Part shown: positions 39,001 to 52,287 of the stretch, piece by piece
How positions within the stretch are numbered: position 1 is the stretch's first letter
Layout: each line of letters opens with the position of its first letter
NCBI GenBank assembly: GCA_013396655.1
Contig: WBMV01006455.1
Span: 49,756-113,755 of the forward strand
From: Campylorhamphus procurvoides
Taxonomy: Eukaryota > Chordata > Aves > Passeriformes > Dendrocolaptidae
Direction: 5' to 3'
Length of the DNA stretch: 64,000 bases
The notes under the pieces: generated by a model
Database searches by the model: none
The model's input: the letters and a program-made list of their open reading frames with translations, nothing else
What the model was told of the DNA's origin: nothing
Position numbers and translations under genes: made by a program

Positions 39001-42000
39001 CCACAAGAAACAGGTGATTGCTACAGATCAATGGGGACCGCGCAAGAAGAGTCCTGGGCAAGTCAAGGCACTGAGAATCAGAAAGCCCTGGGTGATTGGC
39101 TGAGTATCTCACTGCTGACTCTACTGGCTTGATGCCCACAGGCCATAATTCTGAGTTAAATAGCAGATACACACGTACCTACACATATATGCCCAAGGTT
39201 CTTCCCCTGCATCTGCTTTCCTCTGTAAAGACACAGCTTAGTTGCCAAAGCAGCTATACTCAATACTCTCTGAGAGGTCTGTATCTGAGGTGGCCTCCGT
39301 GCTCTGCTTAGGGTGAACTTTTCTTAGCTCCTGTGTCTTAAGTGTCTGTTTCACATGGATAACAAGGTGAGTAACAGAACCAAGTCCTAAGAGAGCAAAA
39401 AACCCTCCCCATTTCAGGGAGGGAGGTGAAATTTATCTTAGGATTTTATTTTTCTAAAGACTTCTACATTTCCCTGGCAGTAGCAGCAGGTGGACCTCTT
39501 TTTTGCAGGACAGTAGAGAAATTTGCACAATAACATTCCTCTTTTCACTTTATTATTATTTTTTAAGAACTATGCCTCTAAAGCAACTTCATCATTTACT
39601 TCTACTATTTTGTTTGGTCTATTTTCATTTCCTAAATAGCTACAGTGGGGTTTTGTACAGCTGCATTCAAACTGCCATGTTTGTAGTATCCCAGGTTGCT
39701 GCAGCACAGAGCATTGGTTTCCATTTGGACATTTATATTCCCATTTGCCCAGGGCTAGCAACTCCATGTTTAATGAAAACATATATTGTTCAGAAATGGA
39801 TGGCTTGAGATTTCTTGGATTTTTTACAAATTTTGTATTAAAAAATGGTTGGATAAAATCCAGAAACATTCCAGAGAGCAGATAAAGACCTTACTGCTGC
39901 ATGTCCCAGCCTACAGAGGGCGTGTCCTAGCGGGCCCGGATCCAGGGCCAGGCACTAAACATTCAGCAGACAGATTTTTATTACATTTTCCTTTTAATTA
40001 TTTCTTCTTTCCCTTAGCATTTTTTGAATTTATACAGATTTGGTTAGACAGCTGAATTCTTCTTTTTCTGTTGAATTTAAGACCACCTGTTCCTACTCTA
40101 GCACATTCTGCTTACACTCCGTGACATCCTCGCATTGTCAGATTGTTAAAAATATACAACATTATACAGGAAAATGAGAGTTCCAAACTTACATTTAATT
40201 ATATTTTCGCATTTGTTTTGATGTGGTCTGTGAGCCAGTATTTCTGTGTCTGGCAATTAGGACTCTCAGAGAGAGATGTCATGCTCATAGTACTGTAATT
40301 TTGGGCTTTTTTCTTTTCCTAATTGTAAATCCTTTACCTCCCTCAAAGTAACATTTTCCAGAAGTGGAAAACCAGTCATCCTAGCTACTTAACAAACAGA
40401 AAAAACTCTCCAGATGCTACTGTCGTGCAAAGGAGTAAGTGAATTTAGCATTAAGTATTTTTAAAAAAGTGTCAAGATTGAGCCAGTACTTCACAATAAA
40501 ATTCTGCTGCTTCAGACTGTGAACTCCCACATGAAAATGCAGACATTGTAAGTGCTAGAGTATGATAGGTTATAAAAGATAATAGTTTTCTTACTGTTGC
40601 TAAGTTAATAGTGGATAACATTCCTTTAAAATACACAAGGAGTTGATTTATGTCAGGCACTTTTCTGATATATAGCAAACAGGAGAGGAAGACAAAGACA
40701 TGAAAGTAAGAAAATTTATTTGTATAGTTGTACCTATTTTAACAATATTAAAATCTGGAAGGGTGTCTTTCTGGCTGTGAGGATGACTGGGGTGTACTTG
40801 ACTTCCTCTAAATTCCTATTACAATTCCAGTTGAAGACATTCCTGTGAGAAAATTTGTATTGGAAAAGGAACATAGCAATTCCACTGAACTGTGAAGGAA
40901 GACTTGATAATCTTATGCTTTTGCCACAATTTTGCAGCCTGAAGTTGTGAAGATACCCAAAGCTGCCTTATTCTGCTGGAGTCCTGCATCTTGAGAGTTT
41001 ATGAAGCTCCTGTGAGATATTTTTGAAAAATTCAGTTCCCACTTTTCCAGAGTTAAATGTTTTAAGATGTTCTTCCAGAGGAAATATTGCATATTTATCT
41101 ATACTGTCTGTGGATGGAAAGACCCACCTCTTCCTTGCTAAAACACTTCAGTTTGATGGCAAAAAGTCCCTACACATGAGAAGTTTAATTTCTTGAACAG
41201 GTCTTACATATTCCCTAACACACACATCTTTTGATGGCTGGGGAAATTTCCTGTTTAACTGCAGATTATGGGCCTTCCTTTCAGAATCAAAACTCGGGGA
41301 ACATGTAGGGCACTTGAACTTGCCTCTGTCTGCAGTCAGTATTTCGAGGGATCATATAGGAAAACAATCTTTTATTACTCACTTCCTCCCACCCCAAATA
41401 CTAATAATTATTATAGTAACATTAATAAAAATAAAAACAACAGCAGCAATGATAACCAGAGGCAGGGGAAGCTTTAACTTTGGTCTTTTGGAAAAGAGGG
41501 AAGAGGCTGAAAGGAAGATTTGGTAAAAGTATTACTAGTTTGCCAGCCTTTTTCTTCCACCTAATTATAATGACAGTATCTCTCTGAAAAGAAGGTATTT
41601 TTTCCATTTTGCTGACAAAATACTATCTCGTGTCGTTCATGGTTTTTCCTCTCTAACTTTGCAACAACAGAAATAAAACAGGAATTTGGCTTATGAGCGA
41701 TAGGAAACTGGCTTTAAATAGTTCAACCTAAACTAAAAGAAAAATATTATTGCAAGTGATTTAATTTTTTTAAAATTCAGAAGTGGAATTTTAGTCAGTG
41801 TCACTTTGTATTTTGATTTTAGGTACAGGAGGCACAAAAGGTAGAGGAAAGAACCTCTTGTTTAGACAATGGGAGAGGAAAGAAAGTGAGAGGAACACCT
41901 CAGGAACATGTCTGAATAGCTGAGAAGGAGATTGCTCTCCATCATCACCTTGCTACATCCATTCACTAAATGCAACATGGAACTAGTGGGTAGCCGATGC

Positions 42001-43276
42001 AAAATCAATTCACCATTTTCATGTTCAATTTATAACTTCACTCATATAATGCCTTTACAAGTCCCTTTTCAGAGAGGCACAGCCTCAAGGTAGAAGTAGT
42101 AGTTATATTGCATGAGTTCATGTCAAACAGTTTCATCCATCAGGACTTTAATACTCTACTCTGTTTTTCTTGCTATTGAGCAAACCCAAAGGTATAGTAT
42201 TTTTGGTTTAACAAGACTGGACCCCATCTGCCCACCCAAGCTAAACATATGTTATATAGAAAACTACCATTTGGTCAAATTTTTAAATTTAAAATGTAAA
42301 CTATAGCATTAGGTCATTGGCCTGTTTTATGGGTGATTAAGTGATGTTTATAAAGATTTTATTACCAAGTAATGTCTTTATTCAAAGCATGACCAATTAC
42401 TAGATCCCTATTTCCAAATTTAAGCATACCTGGGGAATTCTAGCCATTGGCAGACAGAAATTTCTGTATGAAAATCATTGATCCTCTGGGCTGACTTTTC
42501 TACATCTGAAACCGGTGATTAGGAGACACTTTGTTAAGCATCCAATGTTTCTCTCATAAAGCTGTTAGGTTCTTTCACTCTCATCTTTCATTCCTTACTG
42601 CTTACCTTCTATGAATTATGTCCAAAATTTTCAAATATGTGCAATGTTTAAATCAGCAGGACTTGGCTTGCAGTCTTCCTGAATGTTTGTACAGAATTCA
42701 GTTCAGCTGCACAAGATGGAAGATGTCAACCAGTCTGCTTTACTATATGCTTCATTCCAGAAATGTTATGTCCATAGAACCCGGGAGATGAGAGCACAGA
42801 GCATAGCGCAGAATTCCATTGTTCTTACGTGACGATCACTGTTTGTGGGAGTTTTGTGAAATGCGATTGCATATTTTGTATATCTGTGGGGTTTTTTTTA
42901 AGTGAAGAATAAGAATGAATTGTGACCCTTTTTTGAGGAGAAAATAATAAAAATGGTATGCTATCCTGGGCTTTCTTAAAGATACAAGCTAAGTTTCCTG
43001 AGCTTTCTGGTTCTTTTTTTCCTCTTGGCCACAGTTATCTTCCTGATATCCACTGGGCCTTTAGGGTGAGGATCCTTGAACTGCAGCTGGTCTGAGTGAC
43101 AAACTAACTGTTAAACCTTAGGAAGAATAGAATGCCAAAGGAAACCTAACAAAATACTCACACTGATTTTAACATTATGGAGTAAACAGCATAGAGAGGC
43201 ATCAGTCTACAATAGTGCTACATTATTCTTTACAATGTTCCTAAGTAAAATGAGGAGTAGATTTAAAAAAATAAAA

Positions 43277-43297
43277 AACAAACAAACAAACAAACCC
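43277..43297 (+). repeat. (CAAA)n microsatellite
   Basis: Five consecutive CAAA units sit in a longer A-rich stretch. Confidence 0.85.
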
Positions 43298-43757
43298 AAA
43301 TAAAAACTAAACAAAATCCACAAACAAGTGAAAAGGAAAAAAAACCTCAAACAACCAAAAACTAAGGAAGTCCCACCAATTTTTAGAGTTAACAGGTAGA
43401 GGGCAGGACAGAAAATAAATGTAAATATCTTTATTGATGACATTTATAGGTTGAGAACAGAGCCACAGGGAGACTGAACTGCTTGATATCCCAGATGTAG
43501 TTTGTGACACATCCTGGGGCTGAGCCCTGATCACTTGGATCCCAGCTGGAAACAAACTATTCTGGTTTCCAGAAACTACTGTAGATTAAAACGCAAAGTC
43601 ATAACATCTTGTCACTGACCTGTGTTATATACAATTAAGTGATGTTTACAAGGGTTCTGTTATCAAGGAGCTACTTGTTTTAAATGGGAGCAACTCAGCT
43701 TCTTGACCACCAAATACATTCTTCTTGAGCATCTTCAACTTTTAAAGACAGGCAGAC

Positions 43758-43782
43758 TTAGGATCTGTGGCACAGATCCTAA
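43758..43782. repeat. Perfect inverted repeat, 12-bp stem, 1-nt loop
   Basis: TTAGGATCTGTG (43758-43769) and CACAGATCCTAA (43771-43782) pair perfectly around a single G. A DNA cruciform or RNA hairpin could not close a one-base loop without opening a pair. The shape is typical of a replication template-switch footprint. Confidence 0.9.
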
Positions 43783-45287
43783 ACTTATTGTTTCATATAG
43801 AAAAAGTACATATTGCCCAAGCTTTAGTTCTTCTGAAGGGAATAGTAGTTTTATCACATTTTTTATGTCACTGAAGTTCATATTGTGCTCATCTGCAGTG
43901 CATGCTGATCAGAATAGATATTTATTGCTCTGCATAACAGGTCTGAACTCTAAGAGAGGACAAAATACTGAGATTTGCACAAAGGAGGGGACTAGGAAAA
44001 AACAAATAAAACTCAGAAAAGTACCTAGCACAAGATTTAGTAATAGAAGCATTATTGCTAGTGCATTTTCTCTTACATAAAGTCCTGAAATTAGTTTGGA
44101 TAAAAACCTAAAAACAAATGGGTGTGGACTGTCATATAGTAGAAGAAAATATTGTTTAGTCCAGTTCTCATCTAAAAATCCAAAATAGATTTTGTTCCAG
44201 ATTCAGCTCAAAACATACCTGAAAATTCCTTCCGAAATAGTAAGCCAGATTGCACATCATGAGAACATGAAAAAAGTATATATAATGTCTGCTGCCTCAA
44301 GTCTCTTCCCATATGACATTTACAATTATAATATTTTTAATAAAAAAGCATACATTTATTAGCAGACTTTTTAAATATATATTTATAACTTTAAAGCTTT
44401 GTTCCTCTCAATTATTTTGTATAATAAACAACTTCAGTGACTAAAGTTATAAATTATCTCTTAAGGGTATTACGATATTAATTGAATAACACAATATTAA
44501 ATTATTGGTAAATAACAAATATATATCACCTTTTTTTTTCAACACAACGTTGTATCAACTTTTGAAAAAATTGCAGTGGCTGTATCAATTCTTTTCTTCT
44601 TTCCATACAATTGAAAGTTGACATGCCTTAAAAATTCACTTTCTGTTCAATGGTATTTTTTTCAGTAATCTCTGTTATTAAGGAGAAAATGGTTGTGCAT
44701 TAATGGATAGCTATTGTAGGAGCTATTAAATGATTGTGTGTTTGAGACACTTGAAAGGCCAAACATCTTGGAGTTAACTCCAGCTATTGATAAGGTGAGA
44801 TATGAACTTGGTTTGCACACTGAATTAATTATACTAAGATGATAGTTGGCAACAGTTGAATAAGTCTTAATTCTTTATGTAACCTAATAAGGCTTATATA
44901 AGACTTTGGGGTATAGCTGCGGACTATCTTAAAACTTTCATTTGCAATATTTGTCAGGATTTCCTCTGAGAAGTCTGGAGGACAAAACTGTCTGTCTTTC
45001 CCACAAAGTCTTCAACCATAATATCTTCAAAATACCTTTTTCCATTACATGAATTTTGTACCTTGACATTTTGTGCCTCAACATTTATTGTATTTGGCTC
45101 TTTTGCAAACCACCCCTTTCCTATTTAAAAATTCTCACAGTTATAGTTTACACCTACCTCCCTTCTACAGCATGGAAGAAAGCAACTTTTACTCCCCTGT
45201 GCATACTTTTAGGAACCAAGCTCTTTTAAGCAGCAGAAATACTGGTGTCCTAGATGTTTTGGTTGGTCAAGAGTGGAAGGAACGAAA

Positions 45288-45306
45288 TATGTATATATAT
45301 ATATTA
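45288..45306 (+). repeat. Short AT dinucleotide run
   Basis: A GTATATATATATATTAATA-type sequence, short and simple. Confidence 0.6.
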
Positions 45307-47781
45307 ATACAAGTTACTATTTATCAGAATGTAAAACAATCTCTTGTCAATCAGAATTAGAAGATAATATTTCTGACATGGGAAAGATTCAGACCGCTGA
45401 AGAACTTGAGAGCAACCTTGAATCCACTCTGGAACATTATTGCATTAAGTGTACAGAATCTTGAAGTTAAGTACAAAGAGCTAGGACATCTCAATGTGTT
45501 TTCAAATGCAGGGTTTGTATTGATTAATTATAAAAGTCAAAAGGAGAAAGTTGTTATGGCATAAGAGAAAGAATGAAAGTGCAGACTAGGCTGTACTGGG
45601 AAAAATTACTAGAGAAGGAATCAAAATAAATAGGACTGTATGATGCATTAGCAAAACTCTGCCATTCCTACTGAGAATAAAATACAAAGGCACTAAAGGA
45701 AATCTGGAAACTAAGACAATTTGCTTTTATTTTTATATTTGTATGGCAATAAAATTACTCACATATGCTATGGTATCTTCATTTGGATTAAGTATTCTTT
45801 TATATTCTGGATTCAGACAACTGTCAATCTAATGAAATTAAGAAATTGAAACTTAGAAAATGCTGCATAATACACAAGGACTACTGTATACTACTTTAGT
45901 TTCTAATTATTAAAGTTAGATAATTTTTTGCAGACTTGTGTGCTGTCACAGGGTGAAATTACCTGAAACCTGGCCAATTTCACAGAAACTGTTTATGAGG
46001 TGGTCAACTACTTTCCAGCCCTAAAGAAATGAAATTATCTCTATGTTCTGAATACAATTTTGTGTTAAAGTAAAATTTCTAAATCATTTAGCTTTCAACA
46101 GTCAAAACCCATTTGTTTTCTCTTTCTAAGAGTGTTTCCAATAAAGTAACCATTTAGAACTTTCTGAATCCTTTGCAATATAGCCAGACAATAAAAAAGT
46201 CTGTTTCATTCAATTAAATTATATTTAAGGACATATTTAGGTCATTTGCCTAAAGTTGGTCTCTTGTCATTCAAATATGAGTGTTAGAAATAATGACATA
46301 TAGAAATAGAACAGAAATCACTAGCATGTAATAATAATTTTACTTCCAGGTGTACACATGTGAGCTTATTACAAAGTTATGCCTAAAGAAGGCTCTCAGG
46401 GAATAATGCAGCAATGATCTTTCACTGACCTTGAGTTAGTGTTTGCATTGCACAGCCAGAAAAAGCCACAGGCTACTTTCCTTGCACTGCCCACAGCAGT
46501 AGAAACAAAGCAAATATTTGCTGGGAGATAGAAGAGGAGAGAGATTCCCTTTTCCTTCTTCATGCCCAGTAGCAATGTGCAGCTGAGAAAGTGTGGTTCT
46601 GTGCAGTCGAAAAACAAAGATTAATAAAGTTTTGTGTAAGTATTCTGTGTTCTGTATATATTGCTAATCCATTTGAATGTTACTTTGTCAGATCTGTTAA
46701 ACCAAATCTGGTGCTCGGTGATCAAGAAGATAAGGAGAATGTTTTCATTGCTGTGAATCTCCCAAAATTATTCCATGCCACTTTTGGTGAGCAGAGGACT
46801 AAAACAATACTTTATCAGCAGCTTCTCACCACCTTGTCTTGAAACTTTAGCAGAATTCCAGGTTTTCAGATTCTCCTGATGAACTACACTTAACATTCCA
46901 AAACACTGAGGGCCTTTGTTTGCTATTATTTGCTTGGGTTGGGTTTTCTGGTTGGTTTCAGGGGTTTTTTCCATTTTGTGTTTGGTTATTTGGTTTCTGT
47001 TTGCTCATGTGGGCACATGTCGTTTTGGCAGTGTAGGACCTATATATACAGGCATCATTTAGTTATTTATTTCTCCCTTTCCGTGTCAGTAATTCAGCAA
47101 TCAACTTTGGAACTGTTCTCTGGTACTTAGCTCTGCAGACTTATGGGAAATGTGCAGCAAAGAGTTATGACTGTTCACGTCCCAGCTTACCCATTTATAA
47201 CTAATTTCTAAATGTCTGTTAAGAATTCAATTTCCTCATTACCTTAAGGATAAATCCCTGGCGGTCTGCCATCTCACTTGTTTCTCTTTATCAGGAAGAT
47301 TGCTCTTTCTATCAAGGTGAAATGTGACCTGTTGTCAAATGATAATTATTTTTAAGCCTTTCTCAGATGAAAACGGTTTGCAGGAACACAACTATTGCAG
47401 CAGAAATTGGTTGTGTTATAAATGTTATTTCTGATTACTGACCACAGGAGTCTTATATTGTGACAGGCCAGAAGAGTGACCCTTGTGCTTGAACTGGTGT
47501 CAGCTGCAGCTCTGCTGATGAGAGTAGGAGAGACATGGGTGACAATGGTAGTGCATAAATCACTGTTATAATATGAGCAGAAAATAACCTTTAGAAAAAC
47601 TTCAACTTTGAATCCTAGCCAGTACTGTAAACTTAATGCTTTGTTCTGGTGATTCCTTTGTCCCATATTATGAGTAGTGTCTCAACTTTGCCCTTATTTT
47701 CCATGAAATATTTATTTACTTCTTTAGTCACCACCTATTTGGGTATCAGATTTAGAAAAAAAAAATCAAGACTAGTAATCA

Positions 47782-47824
47782 GACATCATGCATTTCTTGT
47801 TCATGGAACAAGAAATGTGATGTC
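47782..47824. repeat. Long hairpin, 19 base pairs with 2-nt bulge and 3-nt loop
   Basis: The left arm is GACATCA (47782-47788), a two-base bulge TG, and CATTTCTTGTTC (47791-47802). The loop is ATG. The right arm is GAACAAGAAATG (47806-47817) followed directly by TGATGTC (47818-47824). All 19 positions pair exactly. It lies 132 bases before the solo LTR start. The tiny loop and short arms argue against an ordinary microRNA precursor. A template-switch duplication followed by a two-base indel would explain it. Confidence 0.9.
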
Positions 47825-47955
47825 ACAGACCACGAAGGACTATGCCATTTGCTCTTGCTCAGGTTCTCTGCTTTCTCAAAAGCCACTACAGGTTCGAAGT
47901 GAGTGATCAGGTTGGGTCCTGAGCCACAGATGAAGATCTCTGTTGCACGCCCCAC

Positions 47956-48378
47956 TGTCCTGGTGCCAGCCCAGTGGGAGAGGGCATGGCCAAAACATTG
48001 TATTATTTGATACTACATTACACCATTACCAGGAGAGTGGAAAAGGGACTCTCTCTCACTTCTGGGAAGGAGTGGAGTTCTTTTCTCTTCGGGGTAGCAA
48101 GTGTGGCTGGCACAGGGTCCGTCCAACACCATTGATTGTCTCAGCTTGGTGAGAATTCTGCATGTATATCACCCTCTCTTTTGTTCACTGTTGTTATTAG
48201 TATTGTTGCTATTACTTTTTGGTTTCTTATCTTATTGCTGTTTCCAGTAAATTACTCTTATCTCAGTCCATGACTTCTGCCTTTTGTGACCCCCCTTGGA
48301 GTGTGTAGGGGAGCTGCTTATGGTTTCCTTATTAGTGGGAGTACGGAACGGGGGGAATAGCATTCCTAAACCATGACA
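47956..48378 (+). mobile_element. Solo LTR of an avian ERVL-type endogenous retrovirus
   Basis: The 423-base element starts TGTCCTGGTGCCAGCCC and ends CCTAAACCATGACA, with the TG...CA termini of LTRs. Both ends resemble common bird ERVL LTRs (starting TGTCCTGGTTT, ending TTAAACCACGACA). The internal CAGTAAATTACTCTTATCTC matches the conserved poly(A)-signal/R part of those LTRs (AAACTGTTCTTATCTCAACC). It is followed by a GC-richer segment with GGGAG/GGAGCTGC, as usual. The flanks are CCCAC (47951-47955) and CCCAT (48379-48383), a 5-bp target-site duplication with one substitution. No viral coding sequence lies on either side, so it is a solo LTR left by recombination between two LTRs. The divergence indicates an old insertion. 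Confidence 0.85.
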
Positions 48379-49361
48379 CCCATGCAACACAAATGCCCCT
48401 TTCTCTTAAAAAGACACTGCTCCCAATTTCTATAGATGTTTATGAAGCAAACATGATCGCATACCGTTTTTTATTCATAGATTATTTATATTGATGCTAT
48501 TCCTAACATGTTACTGGAGACCAGTGACAACTGGGGGTAATGCCAAACAGTGCAAGATAATGTTCTCGACACTTTACAAACAAAACTTTCACAATCATAA
48601 AATAGTTTGCCAACAGTGATCCAGGAGAAGCCTGTAGGTTCACGAAAGTGCAGTAAATAATTCTGCACTTAAAACTAGTTTAAAATAAGTGTTGTGCATT
48701 AATACATGAAAGTTGAACTTGAAATGCAAGATTTTATTGTGCCAATGCTTTTGCAACTGCAATGGCACAGCTTTAGGATTCTGTTGAATCTTAGTCTTCA
48801 ACATAAAATTTCTAAATATAAGATTTATTATATACTTAGTATTGATTTAATAATTTGATATTTTAAATAGAAATTAAATATTGTGTGAAATAATAGCTTT
48901 ACTGTTCAAAAGATTCATTCAAGTTGTTTTGACCTTGAAGTATTGACAATACAGTAATGTCATCAGTAGAATTTTGCTAGTGAATTGGCCGTCTAGCCAA
49001 AGTATCATCCAGAAAATGCTGGTTTTTCAGAAAGTCATGAAGATTCCTAGCAACATTTTTCAAACAACAATGCACATTGACTTAGGCCTGTTCCCTTTTA
49101 AAAAGTCAGAGTAAAAATACAATGTGTTCATGTAGTATTCCATGGTTATATGCACCCACCACTTCCCAAAGAGTAAAGCAACTCTGCATCAGAAATAAAA
49201 CTGCAACAGGTGAAAGAGCAGCTATTAACTACCACAGCTTTATTGGGCTCTTTTATATCTACAGAAAGGTGAATACCTTCTGTTTTTCTTCTTGTCATTT
49301 CTTTAACTGTTTCTCTAAGCATGAGTCACATTTCGGGCCCTGTGACTGCAGTGCCACCTCA

Positions 49362-49388
49362 CTTACATGTAGCTGACCTACATGTAAG
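49362..49388. repeat. Perfect inverted repeat, 11-bp stem, 5-nt loop
   Basis: CTTACATGTAG (49362-49372) and CTACATGTAAG (49378-49388) are exact reverse complements separated by CTGAC. There is no associated gene or T tract. Confidence 0.9.
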
Positions 49389-52248
49389 AGTATGTGCTCT
49401 TTATTTGTTGACTTGCAGGCAATTGCAGCATCATAACAGAGCACAGATCATAGATTAGATATCAGAAAACAGGAAGGAGCATTTGCAACATCTTAATATC
49501 TCAGAAATAGCAATAAAAAAGTATATCTTGGGAAAAGTCTGGTTTTTATTAGAAACAGCCTCTAGTATATCTTGGTACTTGGCACAGAATAACCCTTGCC
49601 CATACTAAATTTTGTTTCCCTTCAAAACATTGTTGGCCATATCCAAACTGCCCACTGAGACTAGTTCCTGGACGGTGTTGAGTCCTAAATTATGCCTGGA
49701 ACTTGTTGGTCATGGCTGGGACTGTTCTGGAGACCACTCCACAAATTTAGTGGTATGGATGATGGAGTTTCAGTGTCTGGGAGCAGTATTTGGCAGCATT
49801 TTACTCACTAGCAAAGACGTAGTCCCAAGAACTCCTCCTGGGCTGCAACACTAACTAAAAGACCTTCAAAACTAGAGAAAGAGATCCCCTCTGCATGCTT
49901 TGTATACCAAGTACACACTTCTGTGAAAATTATTTACAATAAGAGAAAAGAGATAATTATTTTTATTTCAGTTAATGGGAAATATCAGGAAAAATAAGGT
50001 GAGAGAGTATAGTGAATTTATTTAGGAAAGCCTGAACTAGAAATACATTTGCTAATCTGATGACTTTGAGTTTTATAGAGCCTTTTTTCTGATCTCAACA
50101 ATTTTAGCTCTTATTCTGCAAGAAAAGTGAGACTAGATCCCAGCAGAGTGAACAGAGAAAATAACAGTCAATAAACTTTAAAAAAAACCTGAACTATTCA
50201 ACATCACATTTATATAATCCTCTTCTACCAAAATTAAAGATTTAATGTCTGCTAAAGGTCAATGATTAAATGTTTCATTTTCAGGGGCAGTGGTCTTTAG
50301 CTTATCTCATAGACTTATGAAGATTAAGTATCCAAAATATTTCAAAATCCAAAACTTTGGACTGGCAGTAGGTTTTAGGCATTTCACCCGTATACATGCA
50401 TTTGTGGGGGCACTGTGGTGTACTGGATGTAACACCGACCATACAAGAAATCCACATTTCAAGTGTTTGATAAAGAAGATTGTGTTTGCCTATCAGGCTG
50501 CTCAATGGAAAATGGCTCAAGGTGGGCCAGGAGCATAACTGGGTAACAACTCCCTTTTTTTGTTTAACTATAATGTATCAAGCAAAAGAAACAACTAGAC
50601 AATCCCAGACCTTACAAGACTGGGCTTCTGGGAAAATAAAAGATTCACAGCTTCAGTCAGCTTCTCTGAACAGTGCACTTTGTTCACTTGCACTTTTGGA
50701 AAATCCAGGCTGAGCATGGACCTTGAAGTGACCTGCACAGTTATGGACTGATTCTGAATTAAGCAGTGAATGACGGCTTCAGGTAAGACATCTGAGCTAC
50801 TGGTGGAATGAAAAGAAAAAATGCTGACACACATGTGGGTCAAAACTATATGTCATGTATCCAAATCCAAGAAATTTCTCAGAGATTCCTCAAGGAAGTT
50901 CTGTCAGATTCCATACATCACTGAGATAGTAAACCTGCACAAGTGCAGTATGGATTATATTTCTTGGATGTGAAAGCCCAAGGCAGTCTCCTCCCAGAGA
51001 TCTACCAATGGGATTTTAAATTGCATGGATCATCTAAGCCAACACAAATACAGGATCAGCATTGGTATAGTGCCTATAAAACATTTGAGAAGCAAAAAAA
51101 TGTATTAAACAGATAGCAAATGTGAAAAATCAAACACATTAAAAACTATAGACAACAAAGACTCTCAAATTCACTGTGAAACCCTGTGGATGAAGAAGGA
51201 TGAGAAATATCAAGAAGAATAAATTTAAAAAGCTATAAACCACATCCCACTAAAAATAAAATAAAAATGTCAAGAATATATTTATGTTTTATTGATAAAT
51301 GGAGACTTAAATATGATCAAGGAAATGCTTTTTTATTTTTAAGAGGAAAGGCAGTAAATCATAGTGTGTATGTAAGAATAACAAAGAATAAAATACTATA
51401 ATTCAATTATAAATAAATTAAGCTGATTTGTTTTTGGAAAAACTGCAAATAAGTGAGCTTGCTGGTAATTTAGTTTGCCATTTTTAAATAACATGGTGGA
51501 ATGATGTCAATTTGAGCTCATGAAGATCCAATATTTTAGAATATTAAGTGACTCTAAAGAAATCAAAATATTTGATACTGCGTTTCCAACTGAGTCGCTC
51601 TTAAGCATCTTATTGAAAGAGATGATGCTGTTCGTCAAATAGCATTCTGAGCCTCAGCTGATCTCTATAAGGAACTTTCTCTGCCCCTCAGAGTTCTAGA
51701 AACATGCATCTTCACCTTCTCCTGCATGGGATATGCTATGAAAGTTGCAAAATCATGTCCTGTAGCACCACTTCACATAAAGGCAGGTAACAGAACAGAA
51801 CTTCAAATTTAAATCTGCGCCTGTAGGAAATGTCCTGCTCCTTTTACAAGTCATGATACCAAATTATTTGATCACAATGTGCTCCATTAGCTCCTGTCTG
51901 TTCTACTCCACAAAATCTTGGTCGCATGACCTTTTCTAATACTTTACAGTTTCAAGATATCACCTCTTCATTTTAATTCAAGATGACAGACACCAAAAAA
52001 CTCACTTTAAGATGTTTTTATCTTCCACCTTGGTACTTCAGAGGATTTGAGACCTATAGATCCCTCTTCAGCAAGAATGACACCATCACAGCCCCCTCCT
52101 CTGTACTTCCATTTCTCTGAATACCTCTCCTTTGCCTATTAGAGTGGGAGGATATTCCATACATCATTCAAATAGGTCTTTGAACTGAATTCAATAGTTG
52201 CTATAATGAGAACATAAAAATAAGATCTTACATGATCTGCAATGTTAC

Positions 52249-52287
52249 AAACCAAACCAAACCAAACCCATGAAACCAAACTAAAAC
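52249..52287 (+). repeat. (ACCAA)n-type microsatellite
   Basis: Four AACCA units are followed by degenerate ones. Simple repeat. Confidence 0.75.

Larger units (their letters stand above)
37511..47781. other. Gene-poor intergenic region
   Basis: No supported gene here. The longest open frame (43703-44080, 125 codons) has no recognisable domain and is interrupted by the palindrome at 43758-43782. The stretch contains A-rich tracts at 37848-37880, a (CAAA)n microsatellite (43277-43297), an AT run (45288-45306) and three of the perfect short inverted repeats listed separately. Confidence 0.75.

Noticed and set aside
43703..44080. 125-codon open frame
   Set aside because: No recognisable domain, and it runs through the palindrome at 43758-43782. 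Length is within chance expectation.
47782..47824. Rho-independent-style terminator or microRNA gene
   Set aside because: The host is a eukaryote, and the 3-nt loop with 19-bp stem is too short for a canonical microRNA precursor. Kept only as an inverted repeat.
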